Assembly (NCBI GenBank): GCA_905182555.1
Contig: CAJJBX010000001.1
Span: 62,001 to 126,000, forward strand
Source: an uncultured Ilumatobacter sp.
GTDB taxonomy: Bacteria; Actinomycetota; Acidimicrobiia; Acidimicrobiales; Ilumatobacteraceae
Length of the DNA stretch: 64,000 bases
Direction: 5' to 3'
Part shown: one piece after another, positions 25,831-35,764 of the stretch
Layout: the number at the start of each line of letters is the position of its first letter
Position numbering within the stretch: position 1 is the first letter of the stretch
Notes under the pieces: model-generated
The model's database searches: none
What the model was told of the DNA's origin: nothing
The model's input: only the letters and a program-made list of their open reading frames with translations
Position numbers and translations under genes: made by a program

Positions 25831-26886
25831 TCAGAGCATGGTCGGTGCAGGCTGCCCAGGGTCGGTGGCGTCGCTTCGAACCCAGACCGTGCGTTGCGGA
25901 AACGGGATTTCGATGCCGGCATTGTCGTAACTGGCCTTGAGTGCCTCACGGAGTTCGCGCTGTAGCGCCCATTGCGAGCCAGGCGACGTCTTGACGATCA
26001 TGCGGAGTGTGATGCCGTCGGCACCGAGAGATTCGACGCCGAGGACAATGGGCTCGCCGAGGACGTCCGGCGACCATTGCTTGGAGGCGCAGACCTCGGT
26101 GGCAGTCGAAAGCATGAGATTCTTTGCCGCTGCGATGTCACTGTCGTAGGCCACATCGATATCGACCAGCGCAATCGACCAGAGTTGCGATTTGTTACCC
26201 ACTCGCTGGACTTCGCCGTTCGGCACGTGCCAGACCGTTCCGTCAAGGCTGCGCAAGACGGTCGTCCTCAGTGTCACCTGTTCGACCTCTCCGATCGCTT
26301 CGCCGAGATCGACGATGTCGCCGATGCCGTACTGATCTTCGACCAACATGAACAACCCGGCGATGCAGTCTTTGACCAAGCTCTGCGCACCGAAGCCGAG
26401 CGCTACGCCGGCGATTCCGGCGCCCGCGATGAATGGTCCGAGGTCGAAACCGAATTCGCCGAGGACCAGGATGAAGGCGACGACCCAGATCACCGCAGTG
26501 ATCGTGCTTCCCACCACATCGGAAATCGACGTTGCACGAGCATCACGTCGGGAGACTGGTTCGGTGCCAATGAGCGACGTCGGATTATCGATGCCGATCT
26601 TGGCCAGCCGTCGAACTGTCGCGTCGCGATCGGGTGCCACGATGCGCTTGACGAGCCGGCGAACGTAACGCTGGGCAATCCGTGTGGCGATCCACGCGAC
26701 GACGACAGTAGCCAGAACCGAAAGTGGGCGCCCGATCAACCAGTCGGCGATCTGAGTCAACGCCTCGTTGCCGCCCGTGGCTTCGAACACCTGCTCGCAG
26801 ACGAACTTCGGTTCAGAGCCACAAGTGCCGGTCAGCGTCGAGGCGCTGTCGTCGGCGAGTTCTGGGAAAAGGGCGAGGTGCGTCAC
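25831..26886 (-). CDS. Small-conductance mechanosensitive channel, MscS family
   Basis: About 351 residues. Transmembrane segments are followed by the pore-lining helix pattern GAGIAGVALGFGAQSLVKDCIAG and the beta-domain motif GDIVDLGEAIGEVEQVTLRTTVLRSLDG, then VPNGEV and the C-terminal alpha-beta domain. It releases solutes on hypo-osmotic shock. The start is taken as GTG 26886 (THLALFPEL). A much longer open frame runs upstream but is antisense to the acyl-CoA dehydrogenase start and lacks homology. Confidence 0.85.
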   Translation of the reverse strand: MTHLALFPELADDSASTLTGTCGSEPKFVCEQVFEATGGNEALTQIADWLIGRPLSVLATVVVAWIATRIAQRYVRRLVKRIVAPDRDATVRRLAKIGIDNPTSLIGTEPVSRRDARATSISDVVGSTITAVIWVVAFILVLGEFGFDLGPFIAGAGIAGVALGFGAQSLVKDCIAGLFMLVEDQYGIGDIVDLGEAIGEVEQVTLRTTVLRSLDGTVWHVPNGEVQRVGNKSQLWSIALVDIDVAYDSDIAAAKNLMLSTATEVCASKQWSPDVLGEPIVLGVESLGADGITLRMIVKTSPGSQWALQRELREALKASYDNAGIEIPFPQRTVWVRSDATDPGQPAPTML

Positions 26887-27012
26887 AGCTCCAGAACGTA
26901 CCGAGCATTGGCACCTAGAAACGTGGATGCTCGGTCGACTGGAACCGTCAGCGTGACCACGTCGAACGCTCGAACTTTGTTGTGGTGAATGGTCGTCTGC
27001 GACACTTTCGAT

Positions 27013-28245
27013 ATGACTGCAATTGACACCGCCCCGAGTTCGATCTCGACCGATCCCGAGACGCAACTCGTCAACGACGCACTCGACACGTTGCTCGCCA
27101 CACACGACCCCTCGCAGATGGACGACGTGGCGTTTCGCGGAGCCCGTTTCGATGCTGGCCTCGCATGGGTCCATTTCGCCAAGGGCGACGGCGGATTGGG
27201 CTTGCGACCCGAGTTGAACCGTGTCGTCGAGCGGCGTCTCAAAGCAGCCGGTGCCAAGCCGACTCATCCGAGCACCTTCTTCATGGCCCTCGCCGGTCCC
27301 ACGATCGCCACGCACGCCGATGACTCGGTGAAGCAACGTTTTCTCCGCCCGATGTTCACCGGCGAAGAGCGGTGGTGTCAGCTGTTCTCCGAGCCTGGGG
27401 CCGGTTCCGACTTCGCTGGCCTGGCGTGTAAGGCAGAGCGCGACGGTGACGAGTGGATCGTCAACGGGCAAAAGGTGTGGAACACGCTTGCACACATCGC
27501 CGACTTCGGAATGCTCGTTACGCGCACCGATCCTGAGGCGCCGAAACACAAGGGCATGACGTACTTCGCACTCGATATGCGCGCTGTAGGCGTCGAAGTC
27601 CGTCCGCTCCGTCAGATCACCGGCGAGGCCGAGTTCAACGAGGTCTACATGACCGATGTGCGTGTGCCTGACGCGAACCGCGTGGGTGCTGTCGGCGAAG
27701 GCTGGCGGGCAAGCTTGACCACGCTGATGAACGAGCGCAGCGCGATCGGTGGCGGCGGAGGTGGCGCGCCGAGGCGTGGCGGGGCAGCGAATGACGCCGT
27801 TCAGGTTTGGGAGGCCATGGACGAGTCACGCAAGGACGCAGCCACAAAGGATCGGCTCATGCACTTCTGGGTTCAGGCCGAGGTCGGGCGACTGACCAAC
27901 ATGCGTGCGAGTCAAAACGCCCAGTCGGGCAACCCCGGGCCAGAAATGTCGATTGCGAAGCTCGCGTACTCCGAGCTCAATAAGGGTCTGTACGACTTCT
28001 GCATGAACTTGCTCGGCGCCGACGCGTTGGATCGACTACGACTACACGTTCCGTCGCCGGAAGAGTCTGTTGCAAGCGGCGGCGAAAACGGTTTGCGTTA
28101 CGCCTTCTTGCGCGTCCGCGCGAACTCGATCGAGGGCGGCACCTCGGAGATCATGCGAAACATCCTGGGCGAGCAGGTCCTCGGCTTGCCGGGCGAACCC
28201 CGCGTCGACAAGGCCGGCCCGTGGAATGAGGTCCCGCGCAACTGA
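27013..28245 (+). CDS. Acyl-CoA dehydrogenase
   Basis: A 410-residue FadE-type flavoprotein. The FAD-binding segment CQLFSEPGAGSDFAGL, the WIVNGQKVWNT strand, RVPDANRVG and the terminal GGTSEIMRNILGEQVLGLP are all present. It introduces the alpha-beta double bond into an acyl-CoA. The SIEGGTSE end lacks an obvious internal glutamate base of the medium-chain type, so the chain-length class is not assigned. It stands alone, divergent from mscS with about 125 bases between starts. Confidence 0.87.
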   Translation: MTAIDTAPSSISTDPETQLVNDALDTLLATHDPSQMDDVAFRGARFDAGLAWVHFAKGDGGLGLRPELNRVVERRLKAAGAKPTHPSTFFMALAGPTIATHADDSVKQRFLRPMFTGEERWCQLFSEPGAGSDFAGLACKAERDGDEWIVNGQKVWNTLAHIADFGMLVTRTDPEAPKHKGMTYFALDMRAVGVEVRPLRQITGEAEFNEVYMTDVRVPDANRVGAVGEGWRASLTTLMNERSAIGGGGGGAPRRGGAANDAVQVWEAMDESRKDAATKDRLMHFWVQAEVGRLTNMRASQNAQSGNPGPEMSIAKLAYSELNKGLYDFCMNLLGADALDRLRLHVPSPEESVASGGENGLRYAFLRVRANSIEGGTSEIMRNILGEQVLGLPGEPRVDKAGPWNEVPRN

Positions 28246-28337
28246 GGTTGTTCGCTGTTGACCAAGAGGGGTGAAGAACCGCCGATAGATTTTCCTAAGT
28301 CAACTTCTCCGGTATTACATCTAAAGGTTTCACACCT

Positions 28338-29657
28338 ATGTCAGCTTCAGCAATCCGCCTCGGCGTCGTCGGTACTGGCTATGTTGGATTGACCACTGGT
28401 GCGTGCTTCGCCCACCTTGGCCACCATGTCGTCTGTGGCGACATCGATCAGCGCAAAGTCGACCTTCTGAACAACGGACATATCCCGATTGTGGAAGCTG
28501 GGCTTGAGCAGATCGTTCGCGATGCCCGGTCAGCAGGCCGACTCGAGTTCGTCCTCGGTGCTGGCGCTGCGGCAGCGGACGCCGACATCGTGTTTTTGTG
28601 CGTGCCGACGCCGCAGAGCGAAGATGGCAGCGCCGACCTGTCCTACATCGAAACAGCTGCCGCTCAGATTGCGCCCTTCTTAAAGTCTGGCGCCGTCGTG
28701 GTCAACAAGTCAACTGTCCCCGTGGGCTCAACACTCGCGGTCGAAGCGGTGCTCCAGCGTGACGACGTCTTTGTTGTGTCGAACCCAGAGTTTCTCCGTG
28801 AAGGCACCGCTGTCGGCGACTTTTTGCAACCCGACCGCGTGGTCATTGGATCAGCGAACCGCGGAGCAGCCGAAAAAGTCGCTCAGCTCTACGACACCAT
28901 CGACACATCAATCATCATCACCGACCCGGCATCTGCCGAAACGATCAAGTACGCCGCCAATGGCTTCTTGGCCATGAAGATCTCCTTCGTCAACGCTGTC
29001 GCTGCCATGTGTGAAGCCGTCGGTGCCGACGTGACGGCTGTCGTCGAGGGGATTGGTTCCGATAAGCGCATTGGTCGTCAGTTTCTTCAGCCTGGTCCCG
29101 GCTGGGGAGGCTCCTGTTTCCCCAAGGACTCACGTGCGTTGGTCAAGATTGCCGAAGACCATGGCTACAACTTTTCGATGATGAAGGGTGTTGTCGAAGT
29201 CAACGACGAACAGCGGGCCCGCATGGTCGACAAGGTCGCACGGGCTGTTGGTCGGCACCATTCGAATTTGACCGGAGTGACAGTCGGGGCCATGGGCTTG
29301 ACGTTCAAGGCTGGAACCGACGACCTCCGCGAATCTCCAGCGATGGCGATCATTGCCGAACTTCGCCGTTCCGGAGCAGCGGTACGGGCATTCGACCCGA
29401 CGACATGCGGTGAGCTGTCACCCCACCAGGAGCTTGTGCTCGCCGGTGTCGAGTTGACGTCAGAATTGATTGACGTCGCTGACGGGGCCGACGTGATCTG
29501 CGTATTCACCGAGTGGCCGGAATTCGCCAAAGTCGATCTCGAGAGCGTCGCTCAGCGGGCAGGTGCGGGGACCACAATGGTCGACATGCGCAACCTGTTC
29601 GACCCTGCTGACGTCAAGAATGCTGGCCTCGGCTACGACGGCGTCGGGCGTCGCTAA
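28338..29657 (+). CDS. ugd: UDP-glucose 6-dehydrogenase
   Basis: A 439-residue enzyme that oxidises UDP-glucose twice to UDP-glucuronate. The N-terminal NAD loop [13 protein letters not shown] is at residues 9-21. [11 protein letters not shown] and [15 protein letters not shown] follow, and the catalytic Cys lies in [12 protein letters not shown]. The C-terminal UDP-binding domain contains [17 protein letters not shown]. The TAA stop overlaps the ATG of the decarboxylase gene (TAATG), so the two steps to UDP-xylose are coupled. Confidence 0.93.
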   Translation: MSASAIRLGVVGTGYVGLTTGACFAHLGHHVVCGDIDQRKVDLLNNGHIPIVEAGLEQIVRDARSAGRLEFVLGAGAAAADADIVFLCVPTPQSEDGSADLSYIETAAAQIAPFLKSGAVVVNKSTVPVGSTLAVEAVLQRDDVFVVSNPEFLREGTAVGDFLQPDRVVIGSANRGAAEKVAQLYDTIDTSIIITDPASAETIKYAANGFLAMKISFVNAVAAMCEAVGADVTAVVEGIGSDKRIGRQFLQPGPGWGGSCFPKDSRALVKIAEDHGYNFSMMKGVVEVNDEQRARMVDKVARAVGRHHSNLTGVTVGAMGLTFKAGTDDLRESPAMAIIAELRRSGAAVRAFDPTTCGELSPHQELVLAGVELTSELIDVADGADVICVFTEWPEFAKVDLESVAQRAGAGTTMVDMRNLFDPADVKNAGLGYDGVGRR

Positions 29658-30596
29658 TGCGCGTTGTTGTCGCAGGTGGCGCCGGGTTTCTGGGTTCCCA
29701 TCTGATCGACGCCCTGCTGGCCCGTGGCGATGAGATTGTCTGCCTCGACAACTACGTGACGGGCCGACCAGCCAACATCGCTCACCTCGTTGGCAACCCA
29801 GCATTCACTCTCATGGAGGGTGATGTCGTCGCGTCGTGCGACGTCGACGGACCTGTCGATGCCGTGATGAACCTCGCGAGCCCTGCTTCGCCGAAAGACT
29901 ATTTCTCGCTCCCCATCGAGACCCTTGATGTTGGCAGCATCGGGACGCGCAATCTCCTCGAACTTGCACTTCGCAACGATGCCAAGTTCTTCATGGCGTC
30001 GACGAGCGAGGTATACGGTGATCCGCTGGTTCACCCGCAGCCGGAGACCTACTGGGGTCACGTCAACTCGATCGGTGAGCGGTCGATGTATGACGAAGCG
30101 AAGCGGTTTTCCGAAGCGCTGACCATGGCGTATCACCGTTCGAAAGACGTGGACGTCAAAATTGTCCGCATTTTCAACACCTACGGCCCGCGCATGCAGG
30201 CCGACGACGGGCGCGTCGTGACGAACTTCATCGTTCAGGCGCTGCGAGGGAACCCCGATGACCATCTACGGCGACGGCACGCAGACCCGATCGTTCCAGT
30301 ACGTCAGCGACCTCGTCAACGGGCTCGTCGCTCTCATGGACGGAGAACACACCGGACCGATCAACATCGGCAACCCCGGGGAGTTTACGATGTTGGAATT
30401 GGCCGAGATCATCATCGAACTGACGGGTTCGCCCGGTGTTCTCATCCACGAATCGTTGCCACGCGACGACCCGAAGCAGCGTCAGCCCGACATCACGTTG
30501 GCCAAGCAGCACCTCGGCTGGGAGCCCGCGATTCAACTTCGAGAGGGCCTCGAGAAGACGATCCCTTACTTCGCCGAGCTACTTGCACGAGGGTGA
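29657..30596 (+). CDS. UDP-glucuronate decarboxylase (UDP-xylose synthase), frameshifted
   Basis: An extended SDR with [14 protein letters not shown] at the N-terminus, [23 protein letters not shown] and the catalytic [10 protein letters not shown]. The frame breaks near 30256, where CCCCGATG carries an extra base, and the next frame continues [20 protein letters not shown] to 30596. Joined length is about 312 residues, full for the family. It converts the product of Ugd to UDP-xylose, a donor for envelope or exopolysaccharide. About 175 bases without a gene follow. Confidence 0.88.
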
Positions 30597-30772
30597 GCTC
30601 GACGCCCCGGGCCTCGGGTCGGAGCGAGCCTCAGCCGATTCACACCGTCTCGTCGGTCCGCATCCCCTCATCGCAATAGCGGCCCCATCGGAGAGTAAAT
30701 CCAACCATGGCAGTGCCCCGAAAGCAGTGGGGGCGTGGCGTAGACTTTGTAATCGTGTGGCGCCAGAGAGTG

Positions 30773-32053
30773 ATGAAGAATCTTCGCCCCGCCACTTTTG
30801 ATATCGCTTCAGGCGAGTTCCGCGACTTTGTCCGTCGTTCCCGAGAAGTCGTGTTGCTCGCAGCGATCACCGGAGCGATCACCGGGCTGGGTGTTCGGTT
30901 TTTCGAGTTTTTCGTCGCCGAGGTTGCACTCGACCGTGTGTTACACGGCCCGCTGTGGTTCGCAGCAATCGCACCGGGTCTTGGCCTCGTGGCATCGGCG
31001 ATCATTTTGCGGACGATCGGCAAGGGCGCAACGCCTGCTACATCCGACGAATATTTGCGCGCATTTCACGACCCCGAGTATCCGCTTCGCCCGAGAGCGT
31101 TTATTGGCCGTATCGCAGCGGCATTCACGACGCTCGGCATGGGTGGAGCAATGGGGCTGGAAGGCCCATCGATGTATGGCGGCTCAGCGATGGGCGCCTT
31201 CATTCAGCGACGGGTTCCTGCTGCCTTCCGTGGCGCTGACTATCGAACACTGCTGGTCGCCGGTGCAGCGGCCGGTGTGGCAGCGATCTTCAAGGCCCCG
31301 GCAACCGGAGCAATTTTTGCCCTTGAAGTGCCGTTTCGCGACCAGATGGCACGCCGGATGCTCCTGCCCGCCCTCGTTGCATCAGCATCTGGCTACCTCG
31401 TGTTTGTGGCGTTCAGCAGCACGAGTCCAATCTTCTCGTTCGACTCCGACCGCGCTGTTGCGTTCCAGTACAAGGACCTTGCGGGTGCTGTGCTCATTGG
31501 AATCGGCTGCGCACTCGGCGCCCGCGCTTTCTCCCGCCTGATTCGGCTGGCCAAGGCATTCACGCTGCGGCCGATCGTCACCCGTCTCATGGTGACCAGC
31601 ACCACGCTGACCGTGCTGTTCGTGGTCACTCGGGGGCTCACCGGCGAAAGCCTCACGCTCGGGTCTGGCTATGAGGTCTTCGGCTGGTTGGCTGTATCGC
31701 ACTCGGTCTGGCTCCTCGTTGCCATCTTCTTCATTCGTTGTATGGCGACTGCGACAACGTTGGCTGGCGGTGGTGTCGGCGGTGTGTTTATCCCGCTCGT
31801 CGTCGGTGGTGCCATCGTCGGTCGTGGTGTTGGCGACATCGTCAACCCCCTCGACCCGACGCTCTACGTGTTGCTCGGCGTGGCTGCATTCCTCGGCGCC
31901 GGCTATCGCGTTCCACTCGCGGCCGTGATGTTCGTTGCCGAAACGACAGGACAGCCAGGTTTCATCGTGCCCGCCCTGTTCGCGGCGGTGGCAGCCGAAC
32001 TGGTCATGGGCGATAAATCGATCACCTCGTTCCAGCGCACTCCAGCGATCTGA
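30773..32053 (+). CDS. ClC-family chloride channel or transporter
   Basis: A polytopic protein of about 426 residues with three ClC selectivity elements: GLEGPSMYGGSAMG (the GREGP motif with Leu for Arg), the GAIFALEVPF helix and GGGVGGVFIPLVVGG. GAGYRVPLAAVMFVAE follows near the C-terminus. No CBS domains are present. The position equivalent to the E. coli gating glutamate is retained in GLEGP. ATG 30773 is chosen because hydrophobic coding begins soon after; an upstream in-frame start at 30707 is possible. Confidence 0.87.
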   Translation: MKNLRPATFDIASGEFRDFVRRSREVVLLAAITGAITGLGVRFFEFFVAEVALDRVLHGPLWFAAIAPGLGLVASAIILRTIGKGATPATSDEYLRAFHDPEYPLRPRAFIGRIAAAFTTLGMGGAMGLEGPSMYGGSAMGAFIQRRVPAAFRGADYRTLLVAGAAAGVAAIFKAPATGAIFALEVPFRDQMARRMLLPALVASASGYLVFVAFSSTSPIFSFDSDRAVAFQYKDLAGAVLIGIGCALGARAFSRLIRLAKAFTLRPIVTRLMVTSTTLTVLFVVTRGLTGESLTLGSGYEVFGWLAVSHSVWLLVAIFFIRCMATATTLAGGGVGGVFIPLVVGGAIVGRGVGDIVNPLDPTLYVLLGVAAFLGAGYRVPLAAVMFVAETTGQPGFIVPALFAAVAAELVMGDKSITSFQRTPAI

Positions 32054-32134
32054 CACAAGCTGACTTGATCTGACTTGAGTGGCGCCAGACCGGCTGCCTC
32101 GATCGAGGTCGATGGTCTCGGTTAAACACTCTGC

Positions 32135-33972
32135 ATGAGTGTTGAGGTGTCGACGGAGTTGCAAGGAACATTGGTGGCGTTGCTCGTCGGAGCAGGTGAT
32201 CCAGTACGAGGACTACGCGAACGACCCGTACAGCACGGTCGAGCGCCTGCTCGGCTGGGCGTCGCTCAAGGACGGCTATCGTCAATGCTGTGGTCGCGGC
32301 TGAAGGGTCGACGTTGTCGCCCGGCGATGTGCTGGTCACACTTGGCCCCCCGATTGCTGCCGCCGCGGGTGATGTCTTGCCGCCACCGGGAGTCTCCACT
32401 GCGGCGTCGCTGCCGAAGGGGTTGGACCGGCCCGATCTGGCCGAAGTGATTGGCCGGCACGACGGTGGGCTCGACGCAGCTCGGCCCGACGCGGTGGAGA
32501 AGCGTCGCCGACGCAACCGGAGAACGGCACGTGAGAACGTTGCTGACCTTGTCGACGAGGGCTCGTTTATTGAATACGGCCCGCTGGTGATCGCTGCCCA
32601 ACGGCGACGGCGCGACGTTGCCGATCTCATCGCTAAAACGCCTGCTGACGGCTTGGTCGGTGGCATCGGCGATATCAATGGAGACCTCTTCGCTGACGCA
32701 CGGACGCGCAAGGCAATTGCGGTGTCATACGACTACACGGTGCTGGCCGGTACACAGGGCACGCAGAACCATCGCAAGAAAGACCGGCTGTTCGAACTCG
32801 CTGAGCAGCTGCGCATTCCACTGGTGTTCTTCACCGAAGGTGGCGGCGGTCGGCCGGGCGACACCGACGGGATCGGGGTGAGCGGCCTCGACTGCCTCGC
32901 TTTCCTGTGGTTCGCACAGCTGTCCGGCAGGGTGCCGATGATTGCGGTTAACAATGGCTATTGCTTTGCCGGCAATGCCGCGCTGTTTGGTTGTGCCGAC
33001 ATTCGCATTGCCACTAAAAGTTCATGGATAGGTATGGCCGGGCCAGCCATGATTGAGGGCGGCGGCTTGGGCAACTTTGCCCCTACCGACATTGGGCCGA
33101 TGGACGTGCAGAGCAAAAATGGTGTCGTCGATTTGGTGGCAGATGACGAGGCCCATGCTACAGCGCTGGCGAAGCGCTGCGTTGGTTACTTCCAGGGTGC
33201 GATTGACAAGTGGGACGCTCCTGATCAGACGGCGCTGCGCGATGTGGTGCCGCTCGATCGGCTGCGCGCCTACGACATCCGCACGGTGATCGACGGGCTC
33301 TTTGACATCGGCTCGATCACTGAACTCCGACGAGACTTCGGTTTAGGGATGGTGACGGCCTTTGCCCGGCTCGAAGGCCGACCGGTGGGCGTCGTGGCCA
33401 ATAATCCACACCACCTGGCGGGGGCCATCGATTCAGACGGCGCCGACAAGGCGGCGCGGTTCATGCAGTTGTGCGATGCGCACGGCCTTCCGATCATCAC
33501 CCTGTGCGACACCCCCGGGATGATGGTCGGACCCGATATTGAGGCCAGCGCGCTGGTGCGGCACTGCTCACGCTTGTTCGTCACCGGGGCCAACGTCGCG
33601 GTCCCAATGATCACGATCGTTACGCGCAAAGCGTATGGGCTCGGGGCGCAGGCAATGATGGGGGGCTCGACGAAGGCGCCGCTCGCCTGCCTGTCGTGGC
33701 CCACCGGCGAGTTCGGCGGAATGGGCCTTGAAGGTGCCGTCCGGCTCGGCTACAGCAAGGAACTGGCTGCGGTTGCATCTGATGCTGAGCGAGACGCGTT
33801 GTTCACCGAAATGGTCGACCGGATGTATGAGCACGGCAAGGCGCTGAGCGTGGCAACGCACTTCGAAATCGACGATGTCATCGACCCGGCTGATTCGCGT
33901 CGCTGGCTCTCAACGTTGCTTGCTGCAGCACCACCAGTGCGAGGCGATCGCCCCAACATCGATACGTGGTGA
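32135..33972 (+). CDS. Acyl-CoA carboxylase carboxyltransferase with a damaged N-terminal biotinyl domain
   Basis: From about 32278 the frame reads IVNAVVAAEGSTLSPGDVLVTL, the end of a biotinyl domain, then a full carboxyltransferase: FFTEGGGGRPGDTDG, NNGYCFAGNAALFGCADIR, GMAGPAMIEGGG, DTPGMMVGPDIEA and the C-terminal GMGLEGAVRLG. Upstream, ATG 32135 encodes SVEVSTELQGTLVALLVGAGDPV, the start of a biotinyl domain. Between them, at 32209-32278, the biotin-lysine segment (ESMKMEH in other proteins) is missing and unrelated sequence sits there. The intended product is probably a BCCP-carboxyltransferase fusion of about 610 residues. Without the lysine it could not be biotinylated. Confidence 0.75.
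32209..32278 (+). other. Foreign-looking patch replacing the biotin attachment segment
   Basis: In the frame beginning GAG GAC TAC, this stretch reads EDYANDPYSTVERLLGWASL with strongly host-like codons, yet it is out of frame with both flanks. It takes up about the space the expected 23 residues around the biotinyl lysine should occupy. It looks like a fragment of another coding sequence joined into the gene. I do not recognise the family. Confidence 0.5.
32940..33130 (+). other. Codon-use patch inside the carboxyltransferase
   Basis: Across this stretch many codons end in A or T (att, gtt, aat, tat, ttt, ggt, tgt, aaa, agt, ata), while the flanks are overwhelmingly G/C-ending. The protein frame is intact and the sequence is the most conserved part of the family. 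A recombined or misassembled segment from a relative is a reasonable reading. Confidence 0.45.
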
Positions 33973-34033
33973 GTGGTTGCTTTCGCGACATCGGCGACAT
34001 CGGCGGTCACTTCCGAGCAGTAGCATTTAAGGT

Positions 34034-35455
34034 CTGACTGCGACTGTTCGTGCCACTGATTCTGACCCAACTGATCCCGCTCTCTCGGGGACGTGGCCGC
34101 TCTTTGTAGGTCTCGGGCTGCTGATGGTCGGCAACGGTTTGAACGGTGCTGTCATCGGTGTTCGTTCCGTCGACGAGGGTTTCAGCGTGACGGTCACCGG
34201 CGTAATCATGGCGGGGTTCTTCGCAGGGTTCCTCTTGGCGCCAACTGTCGTCATCAGGATGCTCCGGACGGTTGGTCACATCCGGGTGTTCGCAGGGCTC
34301 GCGTCGACTGCGTCGAGTGCGGTTCTCGTGCATGCCCTCGCGGTGTTCCCGATTTCGTGGATGCTGATGCGTTTCGTCTTTGGCTTCTGCGTTGCCGGGC
34401 TCTACATCGTCATCGAGTCGTGGCTGGCGGAGATGAGTACGCCAGCCAACCGCGGCCGCACTATGGCGATGTACATGATCGTGTGGTTGGGCGGGCTTGG
34501 CGCCGGTCAGTACCTCATTACATTGGCGGACCCGAACAGCTTCCGGTTGTTCGTCGTCTCGTCGGTTCTCGTGTCGATGTCGTTGGTGCCGATCACTCTT
34601 GCTGCCACGACCAAGGCTCCACGGGTCGAAACCCCTGACAAAGTGACCGTGCGCGAGCTAATCAGAATCGTCCCAACCGGTGTGGTTGGCTCGTTCATGG
34701 GGGGCACCTCGGTCGGCATCCTGCTGGGGTTGGGCGCGGTGTATGCAACAGAGATCGATCTGTCGCTCAACCGCACTGCAGTATTTCTCGTGGCACCCAT
34801 GATCGGGGCCATGGTGTTGCAGTGGCCGATTGGCCGACTGTCGGACAGAATTTCCCGACGCACCGTGATCTTCTTCGTGGCGCTGGCGGCTGTAGCGATC
34901 TCTGTGAGCCTTATTTTGGTTCCCGCCCACAGCTCTGTGGTTCCTGTGCTGATGGCGTTGCTCGGGGGGACGATGTTCCCGCTGTACTCGCTCATCGTGT
35001 CGTACACCATCGACTGGGTCCCCGCCGGCAAGGCGACCGGTGCTGCCGCCAAGCTGATTGGTATCAACGGTGCAGGCGCCTTCGTCGGCCCGCTGGTGGC
35101 TGCACCGCTCATGTCGATCTTCGGTCCGAGGTCGTTCTTTTGGTGCATCACTGGGGCGTTCGGCGTGGTGGTCGGCTACGTCGCGTGGCGCCTGGTGTTC
35201 AAGGATGCGATGCCGAAGGAACGCCAGAAGCAGTTCGTGCCGTTCCCTGCCAGAGCGGGCTACCTCGCAATGGCCATGGTGGCCAAGCCCGTTCGCAGGG
35301 CAACGAGGAAGGCCGTTGGGAAGTACGTCACGACGCGCCGAGACATCGCAATCGACATGGAACGTCACCCGGCGAGCTTTATGTCTGTACGGGACGCGTC
35401 GCTGACCGAAATCTTAGATGGACCGGAGGCCACCTCGCCGCTTGATGGCGATTAA
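34034..35455 (+). CDS. MFS transporter (YcaD/sugar-phosphate-like branch), start unclear
   Basis: A 12-helix major facilitator of about 443-473 residues. Between helices 2 and 3 lies RMLRTVGHIRVFAG. The central loop contains RGRTMAMYMIVWLG, helix 5-6 includes GLGAGQYLI, and the cytoplasmic loop IGRLSDRISRRTV is the MFS motif A repeat. The first helix begins before the ATG at 34124 (WPLFVGLGLLMVGNGLNG). The true start therefore lies upstream, but no ATG, GTG or TTG exists in frame after the TAA at 34028; CTG 34034 is the only candidate, or an N-terminal indel is present. Substrate unknown. Confidence 0.8.
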   Translation: MTATVRATDSDPTDPALSGTWPLFVGLGLLMVGNGLNGAVIGVRSVDEGFSVTVTGVIMAGFFAGFLLAPTVVIRMLRTVGHIRVFAGLASTASSAVLVHALAVFPISWMLMRFVFGFCVAGLYIVIESWLAEMSTPANRGRTMAMYMIVWLGGLGAGQYLITLADPNSFRLFVVSSVLVSMSLVPITLAATTKAPRVETPDKVTVRELIRIVPTGVVGSFMGGTSVGILLGLGAVYATEIDLSLNRTAVFLVAPMIGAMVLQWPIGRLSDRISRRTVIFFVALAAVAISVSLILVPAHSSVVPVLMALLGGTMFPLYSLIVSYTIDWVPAGKATGAAAKLIGINGAGAFVGPLVAAPLMSIFGPRSFFWCITGAFGVVVGYVAWRLVFKDAMPKERQKQFVPFPARAGYLAMAMVAKPVRRATRKAVGKYVTTRRDIAIDMERHPASFMSVRDASLTEILDGPEATSPLDGD

Positions 35456-35764
35456 GCAGAATCCACCGACCAATCTCGTACACGTTTGCAGGCAAACTCT
35501 GGCCTTGGGATGGTTCGAGAACTGAAGTCCACGTCGTCTGCTGTTCGCAACGCAGCCAAGGTGGGGCAGGGGTGGGGCAGGGGTGGAAGTCTTCGAAGAC
35601 GCACGGCAGATCATCGAGCCGTGATCCAACTTCGGATCGAGTGAGAGATCTCGTGGGATTCGCCAAATGGTCTCAGACTCGTCGGAAGCTTCAACAGGGC
35701 TGATCCGGAGGTCCTGGAGTAAGACGAGAAACTACTCGACGTCATGGACAGCTGCGAGCGGCCG
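35456..35764. other. Intergenic region, no gene seen
   Basis: About 309 bases between convergent genes. No frame shows family features. It contains a short direct repeat, GGTGGGGCAGG twice near 35569-35590. No clear hairpin terminator was found by eye. Confidence 0.5.

Noticed and set aside
26887..27549. Long N-terminal extension of the MscS frame
   Set aside because: It is antisense to the well-supported acyl-CoA dehydrogenase gene and shows no family features.
28258..28291. Sigma70-like promoter TTGACC...TAGATT before ugd
   Set aside because: The spacer would be 22 bases, too long for a convincing promoter by eye.
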